Part shown: in pieces, positions 44,505 to 55,950 of the stretch
How the letters are laid out: every line of letters begins with the position of its first letter
Position numbering within the stretch: the first letter of the stretch is position 1
NCBI GenBank assembly: GCA_024500155.1
Contig: CM044875.1
Location: forward strand, 18,809,203-18,873,202
Direction of reading: 5' to 3'
Source: Chenopodium formosanum
Taxonomy: Eukaryota > Streptophyta > Magnoliopsida > Caryophyllales > Amaranthaceae
DNA: 64,000 nucleotides
Program-made: the position numbers and the translations under genes
Notes under the pieces: generated by a model
The model's input: the letters and a program-made list of their open reading frames with translations, nothing else
What the model was told of the DNA's origin: nothing
Database searches by the model: none

Positions 44505-47091
44505 TGTAACACCCTAGAAATTCCTTTATTTAAAATACCTGTTTTGCTCTGTTTAAAACTCAAATTAGGAATATCTAAGATATTACCGCCACCGTGATAA
44601 CGACTAAGGCAACTATCAAATACACATAGCGGAAGACTAATTTCAAACCCTTTCAAAACAAGTCAACTTAAAAAAAAGTAAATCAACGAAAGTAAAGTCA
44701 AACCAAAGTCAAACAAAGTAAAATAAAATCAACCTACAACTTCGAACCATTATAGGCCCTTATTAAAACCAAACCAAATTCAAACCCTTTTCGTTAATCA
44801 TGCATAATAATATTATCATAAATAATTAAAGCGATAAACACATCATAAACTTATGGAAACTAGCATGATACGCTCTTCACTCATGCCCATTTATGAATAT
44901 GCTTCAACACCTGAAAAGCTTATCTCTACCTATTTTCACTACTCTCCATTATAAATGGGACATCATAGGGCCAAGATAAAGACAAGACCAACAAACACAC
45001 AAAACACACAATCAGCAAAGCTGAGTACATAAGCGTAATTAACACACTAACATACAATTTCCTATCAACACACTACTTACCTTGTTGCACCTGTTTTTCA
45101 AGCATACCACATTCAATAAAAATTCTCACTAGACACTAAATAATTTATTTAGCATTGATTACGCATCGAACGGGTTTCCCCCTAGCCTCCCCCAATAAAT
45201 TGAGGTTACTGACACGGGAGCTAACCGTGCCAGCATCAAAAACCACACATAGGTGGCGGAATTCTTGCGCATAATAATAATAAAAAGGAATATACATCGT
45301 CCTGTACTCCATTAGAAGTTATGGTTAAATATAAAACCCCATAACTCCCCCCATATGTTCATACTCAAGGTATATACGTTCCAAGAGTTTTGGTGCGTAA
45401 TCTCTTTCACTTTAAGTTATTTACCGATTATAAAACTTGGTGATGACTCTCAAACCATAATCATTCAATCAACAATAATTATTCAAACAATCAAATACAT
45501 CAATTTAATTCTTGAATAATTAGTGATCACATAATATTTAATGTTGAACCCTTTTTAATTCTACCTCGGTGCCAATGACACCTTAAATGCATAAAGCGCC
45601 ACAAATCCTATCCCTCGGTGTTAAAAACACCTTAAGTGCTAAGGCACCAACATACAATTTATTCCTCGTGTACATAGACACTTATATAGCTCCTTCCTCA
45701 TGCTTAAAGCATCAATAAAAATTATATGAACAATAATAAAATTCCTTTTCAATATTCCAAACCAAATTAAACATTTAGTTTAATCAAACATGCTCTCTAT
45801 CATGCCATAAATAAATATGTGGTTCATAAATAATATTCCAAACTATTATTTTCCTTCCAATATTCCATCACAAATAAATCATGCTTCATAATCCAATCAC
45901 CAACAACATCCAAATCATAATTTTCAATCCAAATCTAGCATGATACTACTTGTAATCAATCAAACACATTTAGCATAATATTACATCAACATAACTATGC
46001 TAAGTACGCGAACGTACCTTGAATACGATCTTAATATCGCCACAATTAATAGAAATCACTCACTTCAAAGTCTCCTACAATTTAAAATCATAGAAGGATA
46101 TTAAAACCCACTCTACACAAATTTCCAGCAACATATACTATTATAAAACCCCTCATAATTTATTTCAAATAAGCTGAAATTATATTTAAAGCCTCATAAT
46201 TAAATCTCAATTAATGGGTAATTAAAATTCCTTAACGAAACTTGATTTCTAATGCTTTACCAAAAATTCCAGCACTTTATTTTAGTTAAATCTTGCTGTA
46301 ATTTAGTCTTAAAACACTTTAATCAAAGGTTTACACCATTATATATCATAATCCTTCAATAATTTATAAATCAAGAACCTAGGGTTTCAAAAATTGGGGC
46401 TTTTTAATTAAAAACATAATCTAAAAATTAATTAATATAATACTTTTAATCAAACATCAAAATCAAATCTCAAAACCCATAATTAATATTTAGATCTAGG
46501 ATTAAATTGATTTTTAAAACAAAATTAATAATTTTTTTTTTATTCGAAAAGGAGAGAAAGAAGAAGGTGGCAGCCACCACCAAGCCGGCTGCCGGCGCCG
46601 GTGGCCGACTGCTGCCGGCGGCTGGTGCTGCTGGCGGCGGCAGCCACCTACTGCCGGTGGCTGGCAGTGGTGGTGGGGGTGGCCGAAAAAAAAAGAAGGG
46701 GAAGGGGAGAAAGGAAAAAGGAAAAAGAAAAAAAAGAAAAATAAGGAAAATGAGAGAGAAGTTTACCTTGGGTTTTCTCCACTCTGGGCAAAGTTTGATT
46801 TGCCTCATATGTGGGATATTTATACCCCTTCTCTAAAACCCTTCTCCCTAAACTTTCCCTTTTTAATTTTCCTAATCCCATCCCTAATAAAACTTTACTA
46901 AAATAAACTTTCCTAAATTAAACCCCAACTTAATTAAAATAATTAATTAAATATGCTTTCTTTTTATAAAATATTTCCAACTTATTAAAATAAATAAATA
47001 AAATACTTTAAATAAAACATTTAAATTCAATTAAATACTTCTCAAAATACTTATTTTAAATAAAATACATATAAAAATACGAGGTATTACA
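44505..47091 (-). repeat. 5' LTR of the Tekay element
   Basis: TGTAACACCC to GAGGTATTACA. It has the same block CAATCAGCAAAGCTGAGTAC (near 45008) and the same GC-rich island (46565-46685, somewhat expanded) as the other two LTRs. Its right edge abuts the Tat element's LTR without a duplication. Confidence 0.92.
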
Positions 47092-47262
47092 CAACTTGTC
47101 TCTACTTTCTCTCTATAGCTTTTTCGATTTCTGGTTACTAACTTAACCATCGAAGGCGAATATTCCGACAACGGGATATTCGTTCTTTTGCAGGTGTCCG
47201 AGCCAATCTTTCCGAAGAGCGCGACCGGTATCCCTAGGGAAATCCAAAAAATTCCCGAAACA
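47092..47262 (+). repeat. 3' end of the Tat left LTR
   Basis: Only the last 170 bp remain, ending CCCGAAACA. The 5' part is replaced by the Tekay LTR. Confidence 0.65.
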
Positions 47263-47282
47263 TTTGGTGCCGTCTGTGGGGA
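47263..47282 (+). promoter_or_regulatory. primer binding site of the Tat element
   Basis: TTTGGTGCCGTCTGTGGGGA directly after the LTR end, of the GGCGCCGTCTGTGGGGA type found in Tat-like elements, with one changed base (GGTGCC). Confidence 0.75.
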
Positions 47283-47295
47283 TACTCGTCTGTTA

Positions 47296-49195
47296 TGACA
47301 TTAGATGGTTAGACACCTAATGCTGGTTCGGGTCCTGGTGAGGACGAACATGTAGAGAATCTGATTGCAACAATCAATTATAATGATCCTCTAACCTCCT
47401 CATTCCATGAGGCCGAGGATCCTCCGATGATTGCTGGTTCTCTCCAGCTCATCTTGAGCAAGCTCCTAAAAGAGCTTGAGAGTAAGATGCCTTCTTTTTC
47501 TAGGCCACCGCCCAGAAGAGGAGGAGAGGGCACTCAGAAGAAAGCTTTAAGTAAGGAGAACAATGCTGAGGACGCCGGAAATACCCCTTTTCGCCGACAC
47601 GAACGTTCACCGAGGGTGTCTCGGACGAACACATCCAGGCTTCTCGAGAAAACGCAGTCAGCTGGGGGGCAGACCAAGCAGCCTCATAACGAGGCAGCTG
47701 AGCCGTCTCGACGCTGGAAGGATGCAAGGGAGTACATTCGACATAAGTAGTGTGAACAAATAGCCTATTCAGACACGACCTCCACTCCAACTATGCCGGA
47801 TGATTTCTCAAACAACACCCTCTCCAAGCATATCTGCTCGGCCAAGACCAGCAGAAGTCAAGCTCATCATACTCCAACTCCAATTCCAGTTCAACCACTT
47901 CAGTATCAAGTGCCCTAAAATTTCAATGCAATTTTGCCTCCTAATCCCCTTGTCTTTACAAAGTACGGGCATTATGGTCATCCGTTCGATCAGGCTACTT
48001 ACCTGGCCGGACCGGCCGCGCAACCTCATCCCATTGATTGGCAAATGCGTCTATTAAATCTTGGTGACAAGCCGCCTCCGTTTTCTTAAGAAATTCTCAA
48101 CTCTCCTCAACTTGCAAAGGTGAAGAGTGTACTTGTGGGTGCCTATGATGGTACGGGCAACCCAGAAAAGCATGTCACCTCGTACAAGAACTTATTGTAT
48201 CTTCAAAGCGTGGATGATGCCACATGGTGTCGATGCTTCCCAACCACCCTTAAGGGTGTGGCGCAGGATTGGTTTAACAGCCTTCCGACCAAGTGCATCA
48301 ACTGTTTCACTACTCTCAGCCTGTTATTTGTGGGAAACTTTTCATACAACATACCTCCTCGCAAAACCAGTCTTAACCTGGCAACGATCGTCTAAGGAAA
48401 GAACGAAGGATTGCGTTCGTATGTGCAAAGATTTAATATCTTCTGGATGAAATGGCCTACTATTAATTTCTCTGGGGAATAAGGCATAATGGTTTTAAGT
48501 TTGATCTAGTCAGGAAAAAGGTTCGGACGTACAGAGGCGTGCTGCGGGAGGCCGAAGCCTACATCGAAGCATCTGACTTTTGTTCGCTCACCAAAGCGGA
48601 ATAACCGGCAAAGGGGGTTGAGAAGAAGCAACCTTCTCAGCAAGACTCGGCCGGGAAGAAAAAAGAAGGAAACAATAAGCGAAATGAAGTCTGGGTGGCC
48701 GACAGCCAGCAGATAAAATCAAAGAAGGCCAAGACATACGAACCACAATATGAGTTCAATAAGGACTGTTACTCAATCCTAATGGAAATCAAAGACAAAT
48801 TTGAGTTCGAGAAGCTCCAACCTTTGAGAGGATTAGCCCAATATTGCAACAAAAACAAGTGCTGTCATTACCACAAGGACGTGGGGCATGACAAGAATGA
48901 ATGCAACAATGTCAAAAGATTGCTGGATAAACTGGCCGAGAAGGGCATGTTGAATTCGTACGTCCTGAAGTCCAAATTCACGTACACTCGGGCAGATAAC
49001 AAATCCGAGAAGAAGAATGGCCAAGAAAAAGATGATGGAAACAGCACCGACTCAGGGTTCGTGGTCGTAATATCCGGCGGCTTTGCTGCAGATAGCCCAA
49101 CCATGAAGGGAATCAAGGAGGATGCTTGGAAGTTGGGAAATGTGATGCATGCCGTGGGTAAAGGACAAGCCCTTCCCGGAGGTGACGCTCTGTGA
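47296..49195 (+). pseudogene. Tat gag, disrupted
   Basis: Translation in several frames gives a gag of the plant Ty3/gypsy kind. It has a charged N-terminal part (47427-47750), a Pro/Gln-rich stretch, the Retrotrans_gag core with VGAYDGTGNPEKHV, CRCFPTTLKGVAQDWFNSLP and YNIPPRKTSLNLATIV (48120-48395), and a zinc-binding CCHYHKDVGHDKNEC (48866-48910). Stops occur near 47748, 47918, 48088 and 48394, among others. Gag would package the element RNA, but this copy cannot make one chain. Confidence 0.85.
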
Positions 49196-49646
49196 AACAG
49201 ACCGAGGTGAGATAAAAGTCCCTCACAATGACCCTATGGTTTTTATCATGAAAGTTTTTAACCTGAAGGTCGGCCGGGTACTGGTAGATACTGGCAGCTC
49301 GTCTGACATAATCAGCCTAGGATGTTTGAAGAATATGAAGTTTCCAAAAGACGCCCTCCAGGATATTTCTCATCCGCTCGTAGGATTTGGCAAAAGTATC
49401 ATCCACCCAGCCGGGCGAATAGACTTGCCCATTCGGCTTGGGAAGAAGGGAGAGGGAAGGGACATGGTCGTCCGCTTCCTAGAAGTAAAAGAACTTATAG
49501 GATACAATGTCATACTCGGCTATCCAACTTTAATAGCAGCCAAGGTAGTAATTGTCCCTCATTTGATGCTGATGAAGTTCGAGCAGACGAACGGGAAGAT
49601 TGGAGCCATTCATGGAAATCAGAAGATGGCAAAAGAGTTTAATTAG
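49149..49646 (+). pseudogene. Tat aspartic protease
   Basis: One frame of 165 codons, overlapping the gag frame at its start. It contains the active-site triplet in VLVDTGSSSDII and ends with the protease fold features ELIGYNVILGYPTL. The segment itself is intact, but it is cut off from gag and reverse transcriptase by frame changes and a stop at 49644, so it is a fragment of a dead polyprotein. Confidence 0.85.
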
Positions 49647-49775
49647 CTGGCCGTGAAGCCAACAGCTCGAGGATGACCAAGATCATCCAATCCAAACTCA
49701 GATGAAGGATCACTCCAAGCGCTTCAAATCGGCCAGAAGCGCCGCTTGATAAAAAAAGAGCAGCCATAGCAGCTA

Positions 49776-50874
49776 ATGGTCGTGGACCAGTCAGAAGAGT
49801 TAAGGCCGCAACCAGCTGGCGATCATACGGACATAGTCCTTGACCCAGACCAACCTGATTGGACGGTCAAGGTGGGTACTATAATTATGGGCCTACTTGG
49901 GGATGATCTGGTAAAGCTACTGAGAGAATTCAAGGATGTTTTTGCATTTGAGGTACACGAGATGCCGAGCATAGATCCAAATCTGGCTGTCCACAAGTTG
50001 GCAGTGAATCCGATGATGAAGCCTGTATCCGACAGAAAAAAAAAAGGAATCACGGAGAAGAAAGGAATCTGGCGGCCGCAGCAGAAGTAAAGAAGCTGCT
50101 GGACGTCAATTCATTCAGCAATGTTACTACCCTGATTGGGTAGCGAATGTAGTCTTGGTGAAGAAGCCAAATGGAACATAGAGAATGTGCGTGGATTACA
50201 CCAATCTCAACAAGGAGTGTCCCAAGGATACCTTTTCCTTTCCTAAAATCAACCGGTTGGTCGATTCAACGGCCGGACACGCCCTTATGAGTTTTATGGA
50301 TGCATACTCCAGATTCCACCAGATCTCTTTATGGGAGGAAGATCAAGAAAAAACAACGTTTGTGACCGAGCAGGGGCTATATTGTTACAGAGTTATGCCA
50401 TTCGGCTTGAAAAATGCCCTTGCTACTTTCTACAGACTTATGAACACTATCTTTAGAGATCAGATCGGCCGGAATATGGAAGAATACATTGATGATGTGA
50501 TCGTCAAATGAACGACGCCGACCGATCATCTGATCGATCTCCGAGAAACATTTACTGAACGCAGGCGTCATAAGATGATGTTAAACCCAAAGAAATGTGT
50601 TTTTGGTGTTGAGTTTGGCAAATTTCTCGGATTTCTGATCGATCAGCGTGGAATTGAGGCTTACTCTGAAAAGATCCAGGCGGTCCTAGACATGAAATCG
50701 CCGAGAACTAATCAAAGAGGTTCAAAGATTGACCGGCTATCTAGCTGCGCTCGGCCGATTTCTGTCAAGATCAAGAAAAAAGCCATGTTCGAATGGACCG
50801 AAGAGGCCGAGGAAGCCTTCGTACAATTGAAAAATCATCTGCATACACTTCCTCAGCTCGTCAGTCCGCTCTAA
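49776..50874 (+). pseudogene. Tat reverse transcriptase, disrupted
   Basis: Pieces in order: a pre-RT region (PDQPDWTVKVGTII, LLREFKDVFAF, 49776-50090); the palm and fingers from MCVDYTNLNKECPKDTF to MPFGLKNALATF and YIDDVIVK, with the catalytic DD (50185-50511); and the thumb/connection (NPKKCVFGV, LGFLIDQRGIEA, 50575-50874). Stops at 50088, 50178 and 50509 and small frame changes separate them. The YIDD motif is preserved. Confidence 0.88.
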
Positions 50875-50880
50875 GACGAA

Positions 50881-51984
50881 AAGCTATATATGTATCTTGC
50901 AATTTCAGATCACTCTTTAAGTGCCATCCTCCTTTTTGAGGGGGACGACCATCAGATCCCCTTGTATTACATAAACCATGTCCTGCATAATGCCGAGCTG
51001 AGGTATCCACCCATCAAAAATTTTGGGCTGGCATTGTTCATGGCATCGAAAAGCTAAGGTCATACTTCCTTGCTCATTGAATTGTGGTCTACACGGACCA
51101 GCAGTTGAAGAAGTCATTTACAACCTTGGAGGCCAGAGGCCGAATGCTTAAATGGGCCTTGGAATTTAGAGGTTTTGATATCACGTTCAAACCTAGAAAA
51201 GCAATCAAGGGGCAAGCCTTTGCTGATTTTTTGGCTGAGATGACACGGCCGGACTTGCAATCGGTAGAGGATCAAATCTGGAAAGTGTTTGTGGGCGGAA
51301 GTGCAACAGCGGCCGGATGTGGTGCTGGTATCATCTGTCAGTCTCTTGAGGGAGATAAATTTAAATATGTAATGAGATTCCAATTTCAAGCCTCCAACAA
51401 CGAAGCTGAATACGAAGCTCTCCTAGCCGGCCTTAGAATGTGTAAGGCGGCCGGGGCAACAAAAGTTGAAGCTAGTTCGGACTCCCAGCTGGATAGTCAG
51501 CCAAGTTAATGGTGACTATGAGGCTAGGAAGCCGGCCATGATGAAATACCTTCAGTTGGTGAAAGAAGTAGCCGAGGGCCTAGAGCATTTCACCCTACAA
51601 CAAGTTCCCTGTTCAGGGAATCACCAAGCGGACGCGCTCTCTAAACTAGCTTCCTCGGCATCATGCGATACTCCCAAATCAGTGTCTTTGGAAGTAAAGG
51701 AGAAGAAGAGTATTGATGCCGAGCTCGTGCAAATCATAGACAGAAGTTCAACTCGGATGGACGGAGTGATCTCCTACTTAAGGGATGGGACGCTCCCGAA
51801 TGATCCGAAAGAAAGTTGGCTGATGAAGAAGAGGGCAGCCTGGTTCGAGATGAAGAACGAGGAACTATTTAAGAAAGCTTTTGTTAAACCATATTTAAAG
51901 TGCATCACCCAGAGAGGGGACATGATATATTGGATGACTTTCATCAAGGGCAATGTGGATCGCACATTGGAGGACGAGCCTTAG
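50881..51984 (+). pseudogene. Tat RNase H region, two domains
   Basis: First a connection/RNase H-like part (YLAISDHSLSAIL, 50886-50925, then the WALEFRGFDITFKPRKAIKG stretch at 51150-51210). Then a second, RNase HI-type domain: KVFVGGSATAAGCGAGII, where related proteins have Asp in place of the first Gly of VGGSA, with SNNEAEYEALLAGL and, after a frame change at about 51470, CSGNHQADALSKLAS. A doubled RNase H is a Tat-clade trait. Missing catalytic Asp plus frame breaks mean it is inactive. Confidence 0.8.
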
Positions 51985-52101
51985 CAGAAAAGGTTACCTA
52001 CCTGGGGTATACTGGCCGAGCATGAATTCGGACGCCATGGAATTGGTGAAAAAAATGTGACAAATGCCAGAGATTTACAACCCTTATTCACCGCCCGGTA
52101 A

Positions 52102-53208
52102 CACTACTACAAAAAACCCCTAATAAGTTGGACTTTTAGAGTCACCCGTACATAAGATGCGACTTATAAACCTATCGAGTCGTCTCATACTTATTAGGCG
52201 ACTCGTTAAGTTGGGGTTAAAATCAACAAAACACCTAACGAGTCTCCTAATATATATGAGGCGACTTGATAGGCTAACAAGTCTCCCCATATATGCATGC
52301 GACTCTATAACCCGACTTATTTTGTGGTTTAAATTAGATTTTTAAAGTCGCCTGTACATAAGGTGCGACTCGAAAACCTATCGAGTCGCCTTATACATAT
52401 TAGGCGACTCAATAGGTGAGTTTTGATAGCTATGACTCTCACTTAATAGGTTAATGAGTCACACCTTATATACAGGTGACTTTGAAAATTTAATTTAAGC
52501 CACCAAATAAGTTAGGTTATAGAGTCACATCTATATATGATGCGACTTGTAAACTTATCAAGTCACCTCATGTATATTAGGTGACTCGTTAGGTGCTTTG
52601 TTGATTTTAACTTCAACTTAACAAGTCGCCTAATTAGTATGAGGCGACTCGATATATTTACAAGTCACACCTTATATACAGGCGACTCTAAAAGTCCGAC
52701 TTGTTAGGTGCTTGATTATATGATCACTACCTAATAAGTCGCCTAATAAGTAAGATACGGCTCGATAGGTTGATTCTTACAATATATTTAAAATAGTTAC
52801 AATATCAAATATACAATAAGTCGCCTAATAACTTTGCACAATGGGCAAGAACTTCAACCTTCCAGACAAAGAACTAGAGATCAAGCATACTAAGTAGCAT
52901 AAAAATTGACATTATATGAGCTAATAAAAGTAGTTGGAAAAAATGTTGATTTTTTACGTGTCGCCTCTTTCAACACAAACGATACCATAGATTAACCTAT
53001 AGAGTCGCCTCTTTCAACACATGTGACACAATAGCTTAACCTATAGAGTTGCCTAACAACTAATAGGCGACTTACATAAAAGCAATCGAATCGCCTCTAA
53101 GGTGACTCCTAAAGTTGGAAGCTATTGTGTCGATGGCTGTAGAATCGCCTTTGAGATGACTCGTTAGGTCATTTATAAGCGACTCGATAAGGGTTTTTTG
53201 TAGTAGTG
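52102..53208. mobile_element. non-autonomous CACTA element with palindromic array
   Basis: The ends CACTACTACAAAAAACCCCT and, inverted, CACTACTACAAAAAACCCTT are En/Spm (CACTA) termini, with a TAA duplication (52099-52101 and 53209-53211). The 1.1 kb interior is almost entirely copies of AGTCGCCT and its inverse AGGCGACT, often paired around a 10-12 base AT-rich loop, for example 52383-52391 with 52402-52410. Subterminal repeats are the transposase-binding sites in this class, but here they fill the element. No transposase ORF. Confidence 0.93.
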
Positions 53209-53528
53209 TAAATAGCTTGTCAGTTATAAGTAGGCCACTCCCCTTTACAAAATGGGGCATGGACATCTTAGGGCCGTATACTCCTGCATCCGGGTAGAGG
53301 CGGTATGTGTTAGTAACAGTAGACTACTTTACCAAATGGGTCAAAGCTGAGGCCATCCGAGGAATTAAATTGACTGATGTGTCCGCCTTCATCTGGAAGA
53401 ATGTCATCACACGTTATGGTGTGTCGCAGTCGATGGAATTTTATAACGGACCCCAATTTGAAACATGCCAACTCAAAAATTGGCTAAGTGACCAGGGCAT
53501 CACTCGCTGTTTTGCTTCGGTCGGACGC

Positions 53529-55395
53529 TGTAGACACCTTATTGTATCTCCCCAAAAACCAAACCCAGTGATGAGTACCTTTCGCTTCATTGAATATCGA
53601 AGGAGGTGAAATGTGAAAGAGTCTCGTGAATCCCCTGTTTTTAATAAAAATAATTCTTTCTGTTTTCGAAAATATTTCTTTACATATCCTGTTTATGAAA
53701 AACGTCTAGTCTAGTTTAATTTGGTCCATAATATGGATCCAATAGTTGTGTAGTTGGATGGGCTTTGAAAAGAGATTTCCAACGATATATTATAAGACCA
53801 ATTCCGAGTTATAACGAGGAAGTTATAGCCAAAATACTAAATTGGGCCCAACCCGCCTTTTATGTACGGCTCGATGATGAAGTGGAGGTTCCATTAATTA
53901 TTATTCCTAAAGTCGTTAGGGTTCAATTTAATCTCTAGAATAATCTAGAAGGTTCTTTTAAGTTCTAAATAGATTAGGATTAATAACTATATTTTTATTT
54001 GATTTTGAAAAGATGTTTGAATTTTATTTGGAATAAAACAAGTGTTTTAAGGATTAAATTTTATTTAATAAAAGGTAAGTACGGATTCCTCTTAACCCAA
54101 TTTAATTGGAAAAAGGAAAATCCGTACGCGTCTTAATCGTACATCCGCTGTCGTGTCGCGACAGAAATAGTTTTACTCCAAGTCGAGTTATGACTCTTTT
54201 TTATCGTTTTCGGTCGTTTTTTATCTATAAATAGGGACGAAACTTATTCTTTCTCTCTCTTTCTAAGCCTTTCTACACCCTTTTCAAAATACAACATTTC
54301 TCCTTCACGAGACTTAGACACACCTAGCCAAGCTCGAAGTTGCATTCACCCTAGACTTGAAAGTTTGATAGGTCTGAAGGTTTGATCTCAAATCTAATTT
54401 TAAATATTGTTTTAATTGTTTGATTTAATATTTTAATTGAAGTTACTAACTTGTTTATTGTTTTGATAAAAAGAAGTACGAGGCAATAAAATGAGTAATT
54501 TAATTGCTCTATATCTTTAGAAAACATGCTTAAATTATTTAATTCCTAGTATTATGTTAGGATGCTATTTATTGCTTTCTAGTATCATGTTAGGGTTAAA
54601 GCTTTGATTTTTGTTGTTTAGTGACATGATAAGATTTGTTATTAATCATGTTAGTATCATGTCTAGGATCTTGCTAATATTATGATTTGATGAAATTATT
54701 GTTATGATGATGATGATTTGTTATGTTATATTATATATAATTTAACGTAATTTGTTAATTAACGAATTGTTTCACGTTATTTGTTAATTAGCAAATTATT
54801 CCACATTATTTATTAATTAACGAATTGTTTCATATTTTTTTTAATTATCGAGTTGTTTTACGTTATTTGTTAATATATGAATGTTTTCACATTATTTGTT
54901 AATTTACGAATAATAATATATAATTTATTAATATTATCGTGTTGCTTGATATTTATTGTTAATATATGAAATCACGCTTAATAAGATTATTAATAATTTT
55001 ATTTAGGCTAATATGATTTTAATTTAAGTGATCGCTAATAATAGATTTATTTGTGCATTAATAATCAACTAACATAAATTAAACAGGTTTATGATTAATA
55101 TATATTGGTTGTATGTTAATTGGAAAACGCACATGAACATGAGAAGAACAAAGTAGAGGCCTATTTAGGGCAGATTCAATCTTTTTTAGGTTCGATTTGT
55201 ACCTTCATCCCCAAATATCCAGTCATGGTTTAGGACCACTATAGAGTTAGCGATCTCTGTGATCGTAAATGGTTTACAAGTTCTTAAAACTTGTTGACGA
55301 CTTTTTTACACTAGTTTCCTTCCCTTTGGACGCCACCATGCTTAAGTGTATGATCACAGTGGGGCTCAAAGTTGATGCTTGAAATATTCCCTACA
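53529..55395 (+). mobile_element. solo LTR, copy 2 (1.87 kb)
   Basis: TGTAGACACC...ATTCCCTACA with a GACGC duplication (53524-53528 and 55396-55400), inserted in the Tat integrase. It is homologous from end to end with 20477-22371 but clearly diverged from it. It carries a local ATTTGTTAATTA(A/G)CGAAT tandem array (about 54740-54915) that copy 1 lacks. Confidence 0.92.
54226..54233 (+). promoter_or_regulatory. TATA box of solo LTR copy 2
   Basis: TATAAATA followed by GGG, at the position matching the one in copy 1. Confidence 0.6.
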
Positions 55396-55950
55396 GACGC
55401 CAGCAAGTCAACGACCAGGTTGAATCTTACAACAAGCTGATTTCCAACGGATCAAGCGTAAGCTTGAGAAAGCAGGCGGCCTTTGGGAAGAATAGTTGGT
55501 TAATGTGTCATGGTCCATCAGTGTGACATCTAAGAGTTCAACAGGAGAGACCCAATTCTTTCTAGTCTACGGCGCTGAAGCCGGGCTCCCAATTTAGATG
55601 TACGAGCCTACCTTCCGGGTAATGTTATATGATAAATCGGCAAATTGCCCTGGATTTTCTTCCAGAAGCAGGGGCAATACGGTGCTTAGGCAGGTTATTT
55701 ATCGTCTCAAAATGATGAGGGCGTATAATCGCAAGGTGTCTAAGCGGCCACTAAAGATGGGGGATCTGGTTCTAAGAAAAATGGAAGCAATTGGCCGAGC
55801 CAGTGAACTCGGAAAGCTAAATCTGAACTAGGAAGGGCCATACCAAATCAGAGAAGAAGTAAGGGATGGTACGCACCGTCTCGAATCCTTAGATGGTCGT
55901 CTTATTCCTCTAACATGGAATACGGACAACTTGAGAAAGTATTATTTTTA

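Larger units (their letters stand above)
36860..47091 (-). mobile_element. Tekay-type Ty3/gypsy chromovirus, damaged
   Basis: The 3' LTR (36860-39418) and 5' LTR (44505-47091) are about 2.56-2.59 kb and nearly alike. Between them, in minus-strand order, are a primer site, an acidic ORF, protease, reverse transcriptase/RNase H, integrase and a chromodomain. Integrase after RNase H and a C-terminal chromodomain place it among chromoviruses, and the sequence type suggests Tekay/Del. The flanks ACCAC (left) and CAACT (right) do not match, so it is not a simple insertion. Confidence 0.88.
51985..55930 (+). pseudogene. Tat integrase, split by CACTA element and solo LTR
   Basis: The zinc-binding region lies before the CACTA insertion (to 52101). 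The core resumes at 53212 with VTVDYFTKWVKAEAI and ends at 53528 in the solo LTR. The rest follows at 55401, with the end piece 55598-55831 (MGDLVLRKMEAIGRAS) and a last segment finishing about 55950. Removing both insertions and one copy of each duplication restores colinearity, but several stops remain. No chromodomain is seen. Confidence 0.8.

Noticed and set aside
52102..53208. A CRISPR-like array of short repeats with spacers
   Set aside because: The repeats occur in both orientations with irregular spacing inside perfect CACTA ends, in a plant genome.
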